From positions 5,638,908 to 5,702,907 of the forward strand of contig NZ_CP159253.1 in the NCBI RefSeq assembly GCF_040438645.1: DNA of 64,000 nt. Reading direction: 5' to 3'. This document shows, in pieces, positions 50,344 to 58,916 of this stretch; position 1 is the stretch's first letter, and the number at the start of each line of letters is the position of its first letter. The notes beneath the pieces are model-generated. The model was not told the origin of the DNA. It worked only from the letters and a program-made list of their open reading frames with translations, and did not search any database. A program made the translations under genes and the position numbers. This DNA is from Mesorhizobium sp. WSM2240. Its GTDB lineage: Bacteria > Pseudomonadota > Alphaproteobacteria > Rhizobiales > Rhizobiaceae.

Positions 50344-51642
50344 TCAATCCGCCTTCTTTTCCATGGCTTCGAGCGCGCTGGCGAGGCGCTGCTCCTCATT
50401 GTAGTAGCGCGCGCGGTCCCAGAAGTGCGGGCGGCCGATGCCGGTGGACACGTGCTCGCCCATCAGCCGTCCCGACGAATCCTCGCCCTTGATGTTGTAG
50501 AGAACCAGGTCCTGCGTGATGATCACGTCGCCTTCCATGCCGATCACCTCGGTAATGTGGGTGATGCGGCGCGAGCCGTCGCGCAGGCGGGCGGCCTGGA
50601 TGATCACGTCGATGGAGCCCACGATGATCTCGCGCACAGTCTTTTGCGGCAGCGAATAGCCGCCCATGGCGATCATCGATTCGATACGGTTCAGGCACTC
50701 GCGCGGACTGTTGGAGTGGATCGTTCCCATTGAGCCGTCGTGACCGGTGTTCATCGCCTGAAGCAGGTCGAACACTTCCGGTCCGCGGACTTCGCCGACG
50801 ATGATGCGTTCGGGGCGCATGCGCAGGCAGTTCTTGACCAAGTCGCGCATGGTCACCTCGCCCTCGCCCTCCAGGTTGGGCGGGCGAGTTTCGAGGCGTA
50901 CGACATGCGGCTGCTGCAGCTGAAGCTCGGCCGAGTCCTCGCAGGTAATGACGCGTTCCTCGCGATCGATATAGTTGGTCAGGCAGTTCAGGAGTGTCGT
51001 CTTGCCGGAGCCGGTGCCGCCGGAAATGACGATGTTGCAGCGGACCCGGCCGATGATCTTCAAAATCTCGGCGCCCTGTGGGCTGATCGCGCCGAACTTG
51101 ACCAGTTGGTCGAGCGTCAGCTTGTCCTTCTTAAACTTGCGGATGGTGAGCGTGGTGCCGTCGATCGACAGGGGCGGCGCGATGACGTTGACGCGCGAGC
51201 CGTCGGGGAGGCGGGCGTCGCAGATCGGGCTCGATTCATCGACCCGGCGACCGACCTGGCTGACGATGCGCTGGCAGATGTTGAGCAGCTGCTGGTTGTC
51301 GCGAAAACGTATGCCCGTCTGCTCGACCTTGCCGTTGACTTCGATGAAGACCTGCTTGGCGCCGTTGACCATGATGTCGGCGATGTCATCGCGCGCGAGC
51401 AGCGGCTCGAGCGGGCCATAGCCGAGCACGTCGTTGCATATGTCCTCAAGCAGTTCCTCCTGCTCGGAGATCGACATCGCGAAGTTCTTGATCGCGATGA
51501 TATCGTTGACGATGTCGCGGATTTCCTCGCGCGCACTGTCGGGATCGAGCTTGGCGAGCTGCGATAAGTCGATCGTGTCTATGAGGGCCGCGAAAACCTG
51601 CGACTTGGTATCGTAGTAGCTTTCGCTACGCTCGCGCGACAC
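50344..51642 (-). CDS. cpaF: Tad pilus assembly ATPase CpaF/TadA (main open frame)
   Basis: A 432-aa secretion ATPase of the VirB11/GspE class powering pilus assembly. The N-terminal domain begins [20 protein letters not shown]. Walker A is [15 protein letters not shown], the Asp/His boxes surround [20 protein letters not shown], and Walker B is [12 protein letters not shown]. The frame opens with a GTG at 51642 lacking a ribosome site. Relatives start about 60 residues earlier with MFG(K/R)R and a Pro/Ala-rich linker. That start exists at 51839 but in another frame, so the gene appears frameshifted. The catalytic part is intact. Confidence 0.9.
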   Translation of the reverse strand: MSRERSESYYDTKSQVFAALIDTIDLSQLAKLDPDSAREEIRDIVNDIIAIKNFAMSISEQEELLEDICNDVLGYGPLEPLLARDDIADIMVNGAKQVFIEVNGKVEQTGIRFRDNQQLLNICQRIVSQVGRRVDESSPICDARLPDGSRVNVIAPPLSIDGTTLTIRKFKKDKLTLDQLVKFGAISPQGAEILKIIGRVRCNIVISGGTGSGKTTLLNCLTNYIDREERVITCEDSAELQLQQPHVVRLETRPPNLEGEGEVTMRDLVKNCLRMRPERIIVGEVRGPEVFDLLQAMNTGHDGSMGTIHSNSPRECLNRIESMIAMGGYSLPQKTVREIIVGSIDVIIQAARLRDGSRRITHITEVIGMEGDVIITQDLVLYNIKGEDSSGRLMGEHVSTGIGRPHFWDRARYYNEEQRLASALEAMEKKAD

Positions 51643-51839
51643 GCGGCGCGGCTCGGGCGCAATCGGCGGGGAGGCGACCGCACGGCGAGCTGGGGCCGCG
51701 GCGGGAGCGATCGCGGGCGAAGGCGCCGCCGGGGCCAGTGCAGGCTCCGGAGTCCTGACGACCGGGGAGCCGCCGGAGCGGGCGCGCGGAATTCGGGCGT
51801 CGCCCGGGTTCCGTCATCATTGCCTCTTCTGCCAAACAT
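51643..51839 (-). other. cpaF: Frameshifted N-terminal segment of cpaF
   Basis: From the ATG at 51839 the frame reads MFGRRGNDDGTRATPEFRAP and then APAAP before turning into an Arg-rich sequence. In the cpaF frame, from about 51760 the DNA reads VVRTPEPALAPAAPSP and on through AP-rich sequence to [14 protein letters not shown]. Joining the two needs one extra base in the G4 tract at 51764-51767 (plus strand; CCCC in the gene). This looks like a one-base deletion or sequencing error in the linker, or phase variation. Confidence 0.7.
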
Positions 51840-51869
51840 GGTCGATTTACCAATTCCGCTGCCGGTGGA

Positions 51870-53150
51870 TTACTTCTTCTTGAGCTTCAGCTTGTCCAGA
51901 AGGTTTCCGAACGCGGCTTTCTTCTTAGCCTTGATCTCGCTTCGCCCGGTCAGCACGTGAGCGATCTCGTTGATCGATGCGACGACCGGGTTCTTGGCAT
52001 CCATCTCGCCGAGCATACGCCCGTTGTTGGACGCGTTTCCGAACAGGAGCGGCTCGAACGGAATGACCGCCATCGGCGTCACGCCGAGTGGTTCGGCGAA
52101 GTCGGCTATAGAGATCTCAGGCCGCTTGGGGACGCCCGCCTGGTTAACGATCAGCTTCGGCGGCACATCATTCGGCCTGATCTTCTTCAGCATGTCGACC
52201 AGGTTCTTGGCATTGCGCAGATTGGCCAATTCGGGCGTCACCGTAATGACGATCTCGTCGGCTTTCATCAGCGTATTCTTGGTCCAGCCAGTCCAGACAT
52301 GGGGCATGTCCAGCACCAGAAGGGGTGCGCTCCGCTGCGCCGTGTCGATGATCTGGGCGAAAGCGTCGATGTCGAAATCATAGACGCGGTCGAGCGTCGA
52401 GGGAGCCGCGAGCAGCGAGAGCCGCTCGGCGCACTGCGCGAGCAGGCGATCGAGATAGACCTCATCGATGCGCTCCGGCGAAAAAACGGCATCCGCTACG
52501 CCCTGCGCCGGATCCTGGTCGAAATTGATGTTGGCCGTGCCAAAGGCAAGGTCCAAATCGGCGACAACGACCTCCGAAGCGAAGAGGTTGGACATGGCCC
52601 AGGCGACATTGTGGGCGATCGTTGACGAGCCGACGCCGCCCTTGGCGCCGATGAAGGCGATCGAGCGTCCGATCGGCTCGGCCTCCGGATCAACAAAGAT
52701 CGACGAGATGACGCTGACGATATCGGCCATCGAGATCGGCGCGACGACATACTCCGAAATGCCGGTGCGGATCAGTTCGCGGTACAGCCCGACGTCGTTG
52801 TAGTGGCCAATGACAACGACCTTGGTCGACGGATCGCAGTATTCCGACAATTGGCGAAGCCCGGCGAGCAGTTCCTTCGGCTCGCTGCGGGATTCCAGGA
52901 TGATCAGATTGGGCGTAGGCGCGGTCTGGTAGAACTCGATGGCTGTGGTGATGCCGCCCATATGGACCTTGAGATGCGCCTTCGACATGCGGCGATCCTC
53001 GCCGGCGCGCTCTATCGGGTTGGCGATGCCCTCGGTCTCGCAGAAGGCCTGCACAGAGATTCGCGGAACCGGGCGCAACGCTTGCATCGCTGCGATATCC
53101 TGCGCCGCGTCGCTGCTTTCTAGATTGGAATCGTAGGCCAGATTGTTCAT
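51870..53150 (-). CDS. cpaE: Tad pilus localisation ATPase CpaE/TadZ
   Basis: A 426-aa protein with an N-terminal receiver-like domain (about residues 45-145; LIILESRSEPKELLAGLRQL) and a MinD/ParA-type ATPase with deviant Walker A FIGAKGGVGSSTIAHNVAW (about 162). CpaE/TadZ places the pilus machine at the cell pole. The ATG at 53150 gives MNNLAYDSN; a TTG at 53183, overlapping the cpaD stop, would add 11 residues. The last residues are Lys-rich. Confidence 0.91.
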   Translation of the reverse strand: MNNLAYDSNLESSDAAQDIAAMQALRPVPRISVQAFCETEGIANPIERAGEDRRMSKAHLKVHMGGITTAIEFYQTAPTPNLIILESRSEPKELLAGLRQLSEYCDPSTKVVVIGHYNDVGLYRELIRTGISEYVVAPISMADIVSVISSIFVDPEAEPIGRSIAFIGAKGGVGSSTIAHNVAWAMSNLFASEVVVADLDLAFGTANINFDQDPAQGVADAVFSPERIDEVYLDRLLAQCAERLSLLAAPSTLDRVYDFDIDAFAQIIDTAQRSAPLLVLDMPHVWTGWTKNTLMKADEIVITVTPELANLRNAKNLVDMLKKIRPNDVPPKLIVNQAGVPKRPEISIADFAEPLGVTPMAVIPFEPLLFGNASNNGRMLGEMDAKNPVVASINEIAHVLTGRSEIKAKKKAAFGNLLDKLKLKKK

Positions 53151-53179
53151 GTTCACGCGCCCCCAAGGCTGCGACTGGA

Positions 53180-53914
53180 TCAATATTCGACTTCGCGGCG
53201 TGGCACTGGCGCATAGACCGGCGCGTCACGGTAATCGTCTATGACGATGCCGCGCCGTTCGGCATCAATGCTGGTCTGCTTGCGCGGACCGAGCAGGTCG
53301 GACGGGTTGGCGATCTGGGCGGCCAGATTGTTCTGATAGGAGCAGCCGAAATTGGCGTAATGCTTGTTTTCCGTGGATTCCAGAATGTCTTCGGGCCAGC
53401 GGCCGCATTTGCCGGTCTGCGCCTTCATCGCGGTAAAGGCGACGCGGACCGGCGCGGAGATTTCAGGCGACGGGGCCTGGTAGGAACTTATCAGGATGCG
53501 GCTGTCGGGAACGCCGCTAGCCTTGGCCAGCTTGGCGAAGTCGTTGCCGGCATGCGATGCTGCGATGTCGTTGGCCGCGCCCACCGGAACCAATATGCTC
53601 AGCGGCGGAGCCGCGCTGCGGTCGTAATCGGCGAAGAATCCTTCCAAAGAAGCGCGCTGTCCCGCCGTCATGCCCCGGTCGGCGGCGGCCACAGGAAGAT
53701 CGATCACCTGGTCCTTCTCTGCGATCACGATCGGATGGTTGGTGCGGTAGTCGTCCGGGATCGAGCCCACGACGACGCTATCGCGCGGACCCATCGCGCA
53801 TCCGGCAAGGAGCGCCAGTGCGGCGACGCCGAGAATGGAAAACGCCGGCCGGCAGATGCGTAAATCGCCCTCGCGCAGGGCATCCGTCCGGTTCTTAAAC
53901 GTTGCCTTAGACAT
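53180..53914 (-). CDS. cpaD: Tad pilus lipoprotein CpaD
   Basis: A 244-aa outer-membrane-associated lipoprotein. The lipobox is ALALLAGC (lipid Cys near residue 39), followed by VVVGSIPDDYRTNHPIVI, the hallmark start of mature CpaD. Two further Cys, in TGKCGRWPED and NFGCSYQNN, are conserved. GGGGGA precedes the ATG at 53914; an ATG at 53932 overlapping the cpaC stop (ATGA) is an alternative. Confidence 0.9.
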   Translation of the reverse strand: MSKATFKNRTDALREGDLRICRPAFSILGVAALALLAGCAMGPRDSVVVGSIPDDYRTNHPIVIAEKDQVIDLPVAAADRGMTAGQRASLEGFFADYDRSAAPPLSILVPVGAANDIAASHAGNDFAKLAKASGVPDSRILISSYQAPSPEISAPVRVAFTAMKAQTGKCGRWPEDILESTENKHYANFGCSYQNNLAAQIANPSDLLGPRKQTSIDAERRGIVIDDYRDAPVYAPVPRREVEY

Positions 53915-53928
53915 TGCCCGTCCCCCGC

Positions 53929-55551
53929 TCATTTGTAGATGAAGCCGACCATGCCGTGGTAGCGGCCATTCGGCTTGTCGGTCTGCATGGTGCCGTAGAC
54001 GCGATTGACCTTGCCCAGGAACATCCCGGCGCCGTCGCTCGCGGCGTTGAAATTGTCGTCTGGCTTGGCGAGCGCGTTGCGCGCGGTCGGCTTGACCAGA
54101 TAGGGCGTCACGATGATGACGAGCTCGGTTTCGTTGCGGACGAAATCGCGGCTCCTGAACAGCGTCCCCAAGACCGGAATCTTTGTCAGTCCGGGCAGAC
54201 CGTTGACGGCCTGCCGGATGTCGTCTCGCACCAGACCAGCTATCATCATGGACCCGCCGGAAGGCAGTTCGACAGTCGTGTCGGCGAGCCGCTTGCGGAT
54301 CGAAAGAAAATTCGATCCCTGCCGCATCAGCGGATCGGCCGTAAACCCGACCGAACCTTCGGTGGTCGGTTCGGACACCGACGTGCGTATCTTCAGACTG
54401 ATCCGTCCTGCAGAAAGCACCACCGGCAGAAATTCCAGCCCGATGCCGTATTCGACCTTTGATACGTCATAGGCGACGCCGCCATATGAAGCGGGTTCAT
54501 CGATTACGCCATCACCGTTGGTGTCCCGCGCGGGTGTAGGCGGCGAAACCGATTGGTCGCTAATCACATTGAACTCGCCACCAACTTTAAAGGTAGCTTT
54601 CTCGCCGGAGACCGCCGTCAAAGTGGGCTCGGCCAGCGTCTTCATGACGCCCGATTGCTCCATCGCGTTGAAGTAGCTATCGAGTATATCGCCGGACAGC
54701 GACAAACCCGACTGCGCGAGCGGCTTGCCGAGACCATAAATCGGCTTGCTGATCGCGCCCCAACTCAGGCCGTCGCTCGAGCCGCTGGCAACGAGGTTGA
54801 CGCCAAGCTGCTTCATCACGTTGCGGTTGACTTCGGCGACGGTCACCTTCAGCGTGACCTGATCCTCGCCGATGATCTGCAAGAGGTTGACGATCTGGCT
54901 GGTGCGCCGCGTTGAATCGGGATTGTCGATGGCGACCCCGCCATCGGAGGAACCGCCCGATGCGGTCTGCGAATATTGACCGGTCGTCGCTTCACCGCCG
55001 CTGACGAAGATATTGGCAAGCTCGGCCGCGCGCTTCGCGTCGAGGGGCGTGTCCACGGTGCCCGTGAGAACGACATTGTCGTTGATCAACTCGACGGTGA
55101 TGTCCGAATTGGGGATGAAGCGCTGGATGTAATCCTCAAGGCCGGCGACATCGCGCTCGACGGCGAGATCGAGGCTGGCGATCTGCTCGCCGTTCGGCCC
55201 GAAGACGAAGATATTGGTCTGGCCTACCGCTTTGCCGAAAAGGTAGATGCGGCGCGCGGTGCGCGTCACAGCATCGGCGACAGCGGGATTGGCTACGAGG
55301 ATATCGTAGGCGTCGCTCGGAAGGTCGATGACGACCGACTTGTTGAGACCAAGCTTGACGCGCTGGCCGGCGGCGGATGAGGAGCCGATTTCGACCAGGC
55401 CGTCCGACAGGCCGGCCGCACGAACGCCAACGACGCCGTCGAGGCTCGTGCCGGCAAGCAGCATCGCGCCGGCCGCGGCGATCGTCGTAGCGGCCCTCGC
55501 GGTTTTGCGCGTACCGACGTGGACGCCCGAAAATTTGCCGATCGTCATCAT
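53929..55551 (-). CDS. cpaC: Tad pilus secretin CpaC/RcpA
   Basis: A 540-aa outer-membrane secretin. A signal peptide is followed by the pilus N-terminal domain (about residues 60-135; VVIDLPSDAYDILVANPAVADA), a BON-like domain (about 135-180) and the secretin domain from about 250 (TLAEPTLTAVSGEKATFKVG, VPVLGTLFRSRDF type end). Within it an insert reads ARDTNGDGVIDEPASYGG (about residue 345), which resembles an EF-hand or dockerin calcium loop. cpaB upstream overlaps by 3 bases. Confidence 0.92.
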   Translation of the reverse strand: MMTIGKFSGVHVGTRKTARAATTIAAAGAMLLAGTSLDGVVGVRAAGLSDGLVEIGSSSAAGQRVKLGLNKSVVIDLPSDAYDILVANPAVADAVTRTARRIYLFGKAVGQTNIFVFGPNGEQIASLDLAVERDVAGLEDYIQRFIPNSDITVELINDNVVLTGTVDTPLDAKRAAELANIFVSGGEATTGQYSQTASGGSSDGGVAIDNPDSTRRTSQIVNLLQIIGEDQVTLKVTVAEVNRNVMKQLGVNLVASGSSDGLSWGAISKPIYGLGKPLAQSGLSLSGDILDSYFNAMEQSGVMKTLAEPTLTAVSGEKATFKVGGEFNVISDQSVSPPTPARDTNGDGVIDEPASYGGVAYDVSKVEYGIGLEFLPVVLSAGRISLKIRTSVSEPTTEGSVGFTADPLMRQGSNFLSIRKRLADTTVELPSGGSMMIAGLVRDDIRQAVNGLPGLTKIPVLGTLFRSRDFVRNETELVIIVTPYLVKPTARNALAKPDDNFNAASDGAGMFLGKVNRVYGTMQTDKPNGRYHGMVGFIYK

Positions 55552-56360
55552 TTCCTGGCTCCCACTTCGGAAACTTCGCCCGATTTAATAAGGCGGACCG
55601 TGCCGCGCCGGCCGTTGCCGGAGACGAGATAATCGGCGTCTTTCTGGGGCGGTTCTTGCGCGTCGGCCACCGAACGCAAAGCGAGCGTCAGGCGATCGGC
55701 CATCTGCTGGGCGACGGTAATGATCTCGGCTTGCTGCGGCGTTAGCTCCAGCGTCGCCGTTTCGCCGACCTTGACGCGGCGGCCCTCCTCATCCTCCTGG
55801 ATGGCCTGGTCGATCGCCAGAACCTTGATGTTCTTGAGAATGGTCTCGGTAACGAAGCCTCCACCCGCATTGGCCGTGTCGGAACGGCGCGTCATGATGA
55901 CGTCGACAAAGTCGTTGGGAAGGATGAAGCCGCCGGCCGACGTGTCGGCGGCGATCTGCGTGGCGACGGCGCGCGATCCCGAGGGCAGGATAGACGACAT
56001 GAAGCTCTGGCCTTCGCCGACCAGCTTGGAGCGGCGCAGCGGCTCGCCGCCATACATGGCGAGGCGGGCGATCGAACCTTTCAGCTTTTCCATCGCGTCG
56101 GGCTCGGCCGCGCGGGTGATGAAATGCTCGGTAACGGCGCTGGAGGGCCAGGCCTGCCAGGACAATTGGTCGCCTACCGGAGCGCCCATGGGCACGTCGC
56201 CGGAAAGCACCAGCACTTCCGTCGTCTCGATTGACGGCTGTTGCGGGCCAGCCTCGACAATGATTTCTGCCGGAGGCGCCGACATGTTCTTCGCCACGTA
56301 GCCAGCGCCGCCCGCCGCAGCCACGGCTACGCCCAATATGATCAATCTCGATGCAGCCAT
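55548..56360 (-). CDS. cpaB: Tad pilus assembly protein CpaB/RcpC
   Basis: A 270-aa periplasmic protein anchored by one N-terminal TM (about residues 5-25). The SAF domain (about 48-110; VLVLSGDVPMGAPVGDQLSW) and the RcpC/CpaB domain (about 125-235; AVATQIAADTSAGGFILPND) are clear. It links the inner membrane to the secretin. The final codons overlap the cpaC start. Confidence 0.9.
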   Translation of the reverse strand: MAASRLIILGVAVAAAGGAGYVAKNMSAPPAEIIVEAGPQQPSIETTEVLVLSGDVPMGAPVGDQLSWQAWPSSAVTEHFITRAAEPDAMEKLKGSIARLAMYGGEPLRRSKLVGEGQSFMSSILPSGSRAVATQIAADTSAGGFILPNDFVDVIMTRRSDTANAGGGFVTETILKNIKVLAIDQAIQEDEEGRRVKVGETATLELTPQQAEIITVAQQMADRLTLALRSVADAQEPPQKDADYLVSGNGRRGTVRLIKSGEVSEVGARK

Positions 56361-56501
56361 TTGTCCCAGCCCGCCGTTGGCAACTCATCTAGTCGAGCCG
56401 GACATTGCATCGCTAATCGTCAAATTACGGTTAATGCAGTGCTTACGATCATGCTTAATTTAAAGTTTATTCAAATGCAGCCGATCCCATTCCGGCAAAC
56501 G

Positions 56502-56526
56502 AAAACCGGGGCGGCCAGGCCCCCCG
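56502..56526 (-). terminator. Probable terminator after cpaA
   Basis: On the minus strand CGGGG-GGCC pairs with GGCC-GCCCCG with a one-base bulge, followed by GTTTTC. It lies 25 bp after the cpaA stop, before the cpaB gene, so cpaB may need its own promoter in the remaining 140 bp. Confidence 0.45.
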
Positions 56527-56550
56527 TTGCGAAGCAATTCGGCTATGGGA

Positions 56551-57072
56551 TCAGTTTGTTGCCAGCCGCTCCAGCGCCCAGACCACCAGCGGTGAATTGG
56601 GATAGGCGACGAGCCCGCCGAGGCCGAGCGCGATGCCGTAGGGAACGCCGACGGCGTCGTCGGCGAAATGACGCAGAAACATGTTACGGCTGGTGAACAC
56701 GGCAAGTGCCGAATTCCGGTACTTCAATATGGCGACGGTGATGACGCCTCCGAGGAAAGCGGAAATCACTAGATACTCGACGAGATGGACGTTGAAGCCC
56801 AGGAACAGTGCGGTGGCGGACATGAGCTTGGCGTCGCCGCCTCCCATACCGCCCAGCGCGAAAAGCGCGAAGGTTACCAGCAGCACCAAGCCGCCGGCGG
56901 CGAAATGCCAGCCATAATGGGCCCAGTCCATGCCGGTGAGAGGCGCTACGACGGCAAACGTCGCCACCAGAACCACAGCGACGCGGTTGGCTATCGTCAT
57001 CGACAGCATGTCGGAAACCGCCGCAAAGACCATGCAGAACGGGAAAACCACGAATATCAACGCTTCGAGCAT
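56551..57072 (-). CDS. cpaA: Prepilin peptidase CpaA/TadV
   Basis: A 173-aa aspartic prepilin peptidase with about five TM helices. The catalytic Asp residues are in FAAVSDMLSMTIANRV (about residue 20) and GMGGGDAKLMSATALF (GxGD motif, about 80). It cleaves the Flp prepilin after Gly and probably the TadE-like proteins. The ATG at 57072 (MLEALIFVVFPFCM) fits the family; a GTG at 57096 would add eight residues. Confidence 0.9.
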   Translation of the reverse strand: MLEALIFVVFPFCMVFAAVSDMLSMTIANRVAVVLVATFAVVAPLTGMDWAHYGWHFAAGGLVLLVTFALFALGGMGGGDAKLMSATALFLGFNVHLVEYLVISAFLGGVITVAILKYRNSALAVFTSRNMFLRHFADDAVGVPYGIALGLGGLVAYPNSPLVVWALERLATN

Positions 57073-57123
57073 GACTGTCCGGAATAGCTGGCTCACGCAC
57101 CCGCGGCGGAGTTCTATAAAGTC

Positions 57124-57151
57124 AAAAGGCCGCCCTGTTTGGAGCGGCCTT
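57124..57151 (-). terminator. Hairpin between the pilin gene and cpaA
   Basis: On the minus strand AAGGCCGC, a 10-nt loop, GCGGCCTT then TT: an 8-bp stem with a short U-run. It probably causes partial termination so that pilin mRNA exceeds that of cpaA. Confidence 0.65.
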
Positions 57152-57182
57152 CTTGATGCGACGAGACCTGGTAGCCCGTCGA

Positions 57183-57356
57183 TTAGTTGGCCGAGTTGAG
57201 CTTGGTCGAGATAGAGTTGAACTTGGTGCTCAGCGAATTTCCGACCGCGCCGGCGCCGGCAATGATGGCGAGAGCGATAAGAGCGGCGATCAGACCGTAT
57301 TCGATGGCGGTCGCGCCGGATTCGTCCTTCACAAAACGTGCAACGAGTTTAGACAT
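57183..57356 (-). CDS. flp: Flp-type major pilin
   Basis: A 57-aa prepilin, complete and easily missed because of its size. The leader MSKLVARFVKDESG ends in Gly, the peptidase site, followed by ATAIEYGLIAALIALAIIAG, the hydrophobic Flp helix with the conserved Glu-Tyr pair. The tail VGNSLSTKFNSISTKLNSAN is typical of rhizobial Flp/PilA. AAGGAG lies seven bases before the ATG, a strong ribosome site fitting high expression. It is the first gene of the minus-strand tad operon. Confidence 0.95.
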   Translation of the reverse strand: MSKLVARFVKDESGATAIEYGLIAALIALAIIAGAGAVGNSLSTKFNSISTKLNSAN

Positions 57357-57709
57357 TGGAGAGCTCCTTACTCCACGTGTTACAGCACTTCCGTCAACTT
57401 TTTTTGGGGTTGATCGGATGACCGAAAACTACAAGCGAGCTCTTTCGATCGGCTTAACAAACAGCCTTACCGAATTCTTTCAGCCGCATGCTGGTCCCTT
57501 TGGTTAACTGCCGGCTAAGCTTCGGCGGGGTCTTCGAAACCGGGCGCACTGCTGGAATGGCCCGCTCCGCCTGGCTGTGCACGCTCTCATTATATAGAGC
57601 TACTGGCGACCATCCCAACGCTCGGGGGCAACGGCCAGGGAATGTTTAACCGTTGGTTCACCAATATCGTTCATCTTCCATTGAACACTTCCCTCGCCCG
57701 GAGAGCCCC
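57357..57709. other. Divergent promoter region between flp and the CpaC-N paralogue
   Basis: A 353-bp gap with no gene. It should hold promoters for both arms of the tad locus. GTTTAACCGTTGGTTCACC (57645-57663) contains an imperfect inverted TTAACC pair, similar to the element upstream of tadD, 47-65 bp before the right-hand gene. TATATAGAGC lies near 57593-57602. I see no unambiguous sigma-70 or sigma-54 promoter for flp. Confidence 0.35.
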
Positions 57710-58135
57710 ATGGCCGCGCAGAGATATTTTCTTCGCATTGCAGGCGCAGCCGCGCTCATTGCCGCGTCCACGCTTGCTGCGCACTCGGGCGCTGGCATCG
57801 AGGTGGTCATGAACCAGGCCAAGATCGTCAAGCTTTCGCGCGCTGCAGACACGATCGTGATAGGCAATCCGGCTATCGCCGATGCAGCGGTGCAGGACGG
57901 CACGACAATCGTGCTGACAGGAAAAGGCTTTGGTGTGACCAATCTCGTCGTGCTGGACGAGGCGGGTACCCCCATTGTCGACGAGCAGGTGACCGTAACG
58001 CGGCAGACGACTTCGTCAGTGCGCATCTACCGCCGCGCCAATCTTCAGACATTGTCCTGCACGCCCTATTGCGAGAACTCCTATAAGACCGATGCCGAGC
58101 GGGAATCGGACATGGCGCTCGGCGCGAGCCAATAG
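57710..58135 (+). CDS. Stand-alone CpaC N-domain protein (pilus assembly)
   Basis: A 141-aa exported protein. After a signal peptide (about residues 1-28) it carries the same domain as the start of CpaC: here IVKLSRAADTIVIGNPAIAD and TGKGFGVTNLVVLD, there VVIDLPSDAYDILVANPAVA and FGKAVGQTNIFVFG. There is no BON or secretin part. Two C-terminal Cys (SCTPYCEN) may form a disulfide. GGAGAG precedes the ATG. It heads a short operon with two TadE-like genes and is divergent from flp. It probably docks to the secretin or CpaB complex. Confidence 0.85.
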   Translation: MAAQRYFLRIAGAAALIAASTLAAHSGAGIEVVMNQAKIVKLSRAADTIVIGNPAIADAAVQDGTTIVLTGKGFGVTNLVVLDEAGTPIVDEQVTVTRQTTSSVRIYRRANLQTLSCTPYCENSYKTDAERESDMALGASQ

Positions 58136-58285
58136 CGGTGGGTCAGTGCTGTCGGGCAGCGGCGTAACGCATGGTAACCGCAGGGTAAAATCGGGCGCGC
58201 CAATTCTAGCGACCATCAAAACCGGACTTCAACCGGTTCAATCTAATGTCCGGACGCGATGACATTGGATCGGCGGGAACCGAGC

Positions 58286-58879
58286 ATGTTTGCCAGACCC
58301 AACAGGGAAAGCGAGACTCCGCAAAAGCGGCGGCGGAGCACTCTGTCGCGGTTCGTGCGCGATCGAAGCGGCGCCACTGCGATCGAGTTCACGATCCTGG
58401 CGATACCGTTCTCGCTGCTGGTCTTCGCGATTCTCGAGAGCTGTATCTCCTTTGCCGGGCAGCAGGTCATGTCCAATGTCGCTGACGACATCGCCCGCCA
58501 ACTGCGGACGGGCCAGATCAAGGCCAGCGATCCGGCCTTCACCCACGATTCGCTTAGGAACAAGATCTGCGAGAAGCTGGAGATCATGGTCGCCGACGGC
58601 TGCATCGGCCTGAACGTCGATCTTCGCAGCTTCGACACGTTCGAGGAAGCGGCTGCCCTGCGCATCGAATTTCTGGGCAGCAGCAAGGACGACAGGACGC
58701 TTGCGCCGTCCAATTTCACCTTCAAGCCGGGCCCGTCTCTGTCCAAGAACGTCCTGCGGGTATTTTATGAATGGCCCGTCATAACCGACTTCATGCGCGC
58801 CTCGATGTCCAACCTGAAGGGGGGCAAGACGCTGCATTTCGCAACCGTAACCTGGCAGAACGAGCCGTTCGACGACTGA
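58286..58879 (+). CDS. TadE-like pseudopilin
   Basis: A 197-aa protein with a long basic leader (about residues 1-27) and the TadE segment RDRSGATAIEFTILAIPFSL, including the Gly-x-x-x-x-Glu pattern of prepilin peptidase substrates. One TM helix is followed by a periplasmic domain with two Cys (about 95 and 106). TadE/TadF are minor pseudopilins needed for Flp pili. The ATG at 58286 is preferred; 58259 would add nine residues. Confidence 0.87.
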   Translation: MFARPNRESETPQKRRRSTLSRFVRDRSGATAIEFTILAIPFSLLVFAILESCISFAGQQVMSNVADDIARQLRTGQIKASDPAFTHDSLRNKICEKLEIMVADGCIGLNVDLRSFDTFEEAAALRIEFLGSSKDDRTLAPSNFTFKPGPSLSKNVLRVFYEWPVITDFMRASMSNLKGGKTLHFATVTWQNEPFDD

Positions 58880-58916
58880 GGCGCGCCGGCGCGCGAAACC
58901 ACGGAAGGTCAAGGAA

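Noticed and set aside
51626..51853. 75-aa third-frame ORF from an ATG at 51853 over the cpaF start region
   Set aside because: Its product has no cpaF-like features; the frames at 51839 and 51642 explain the region better.
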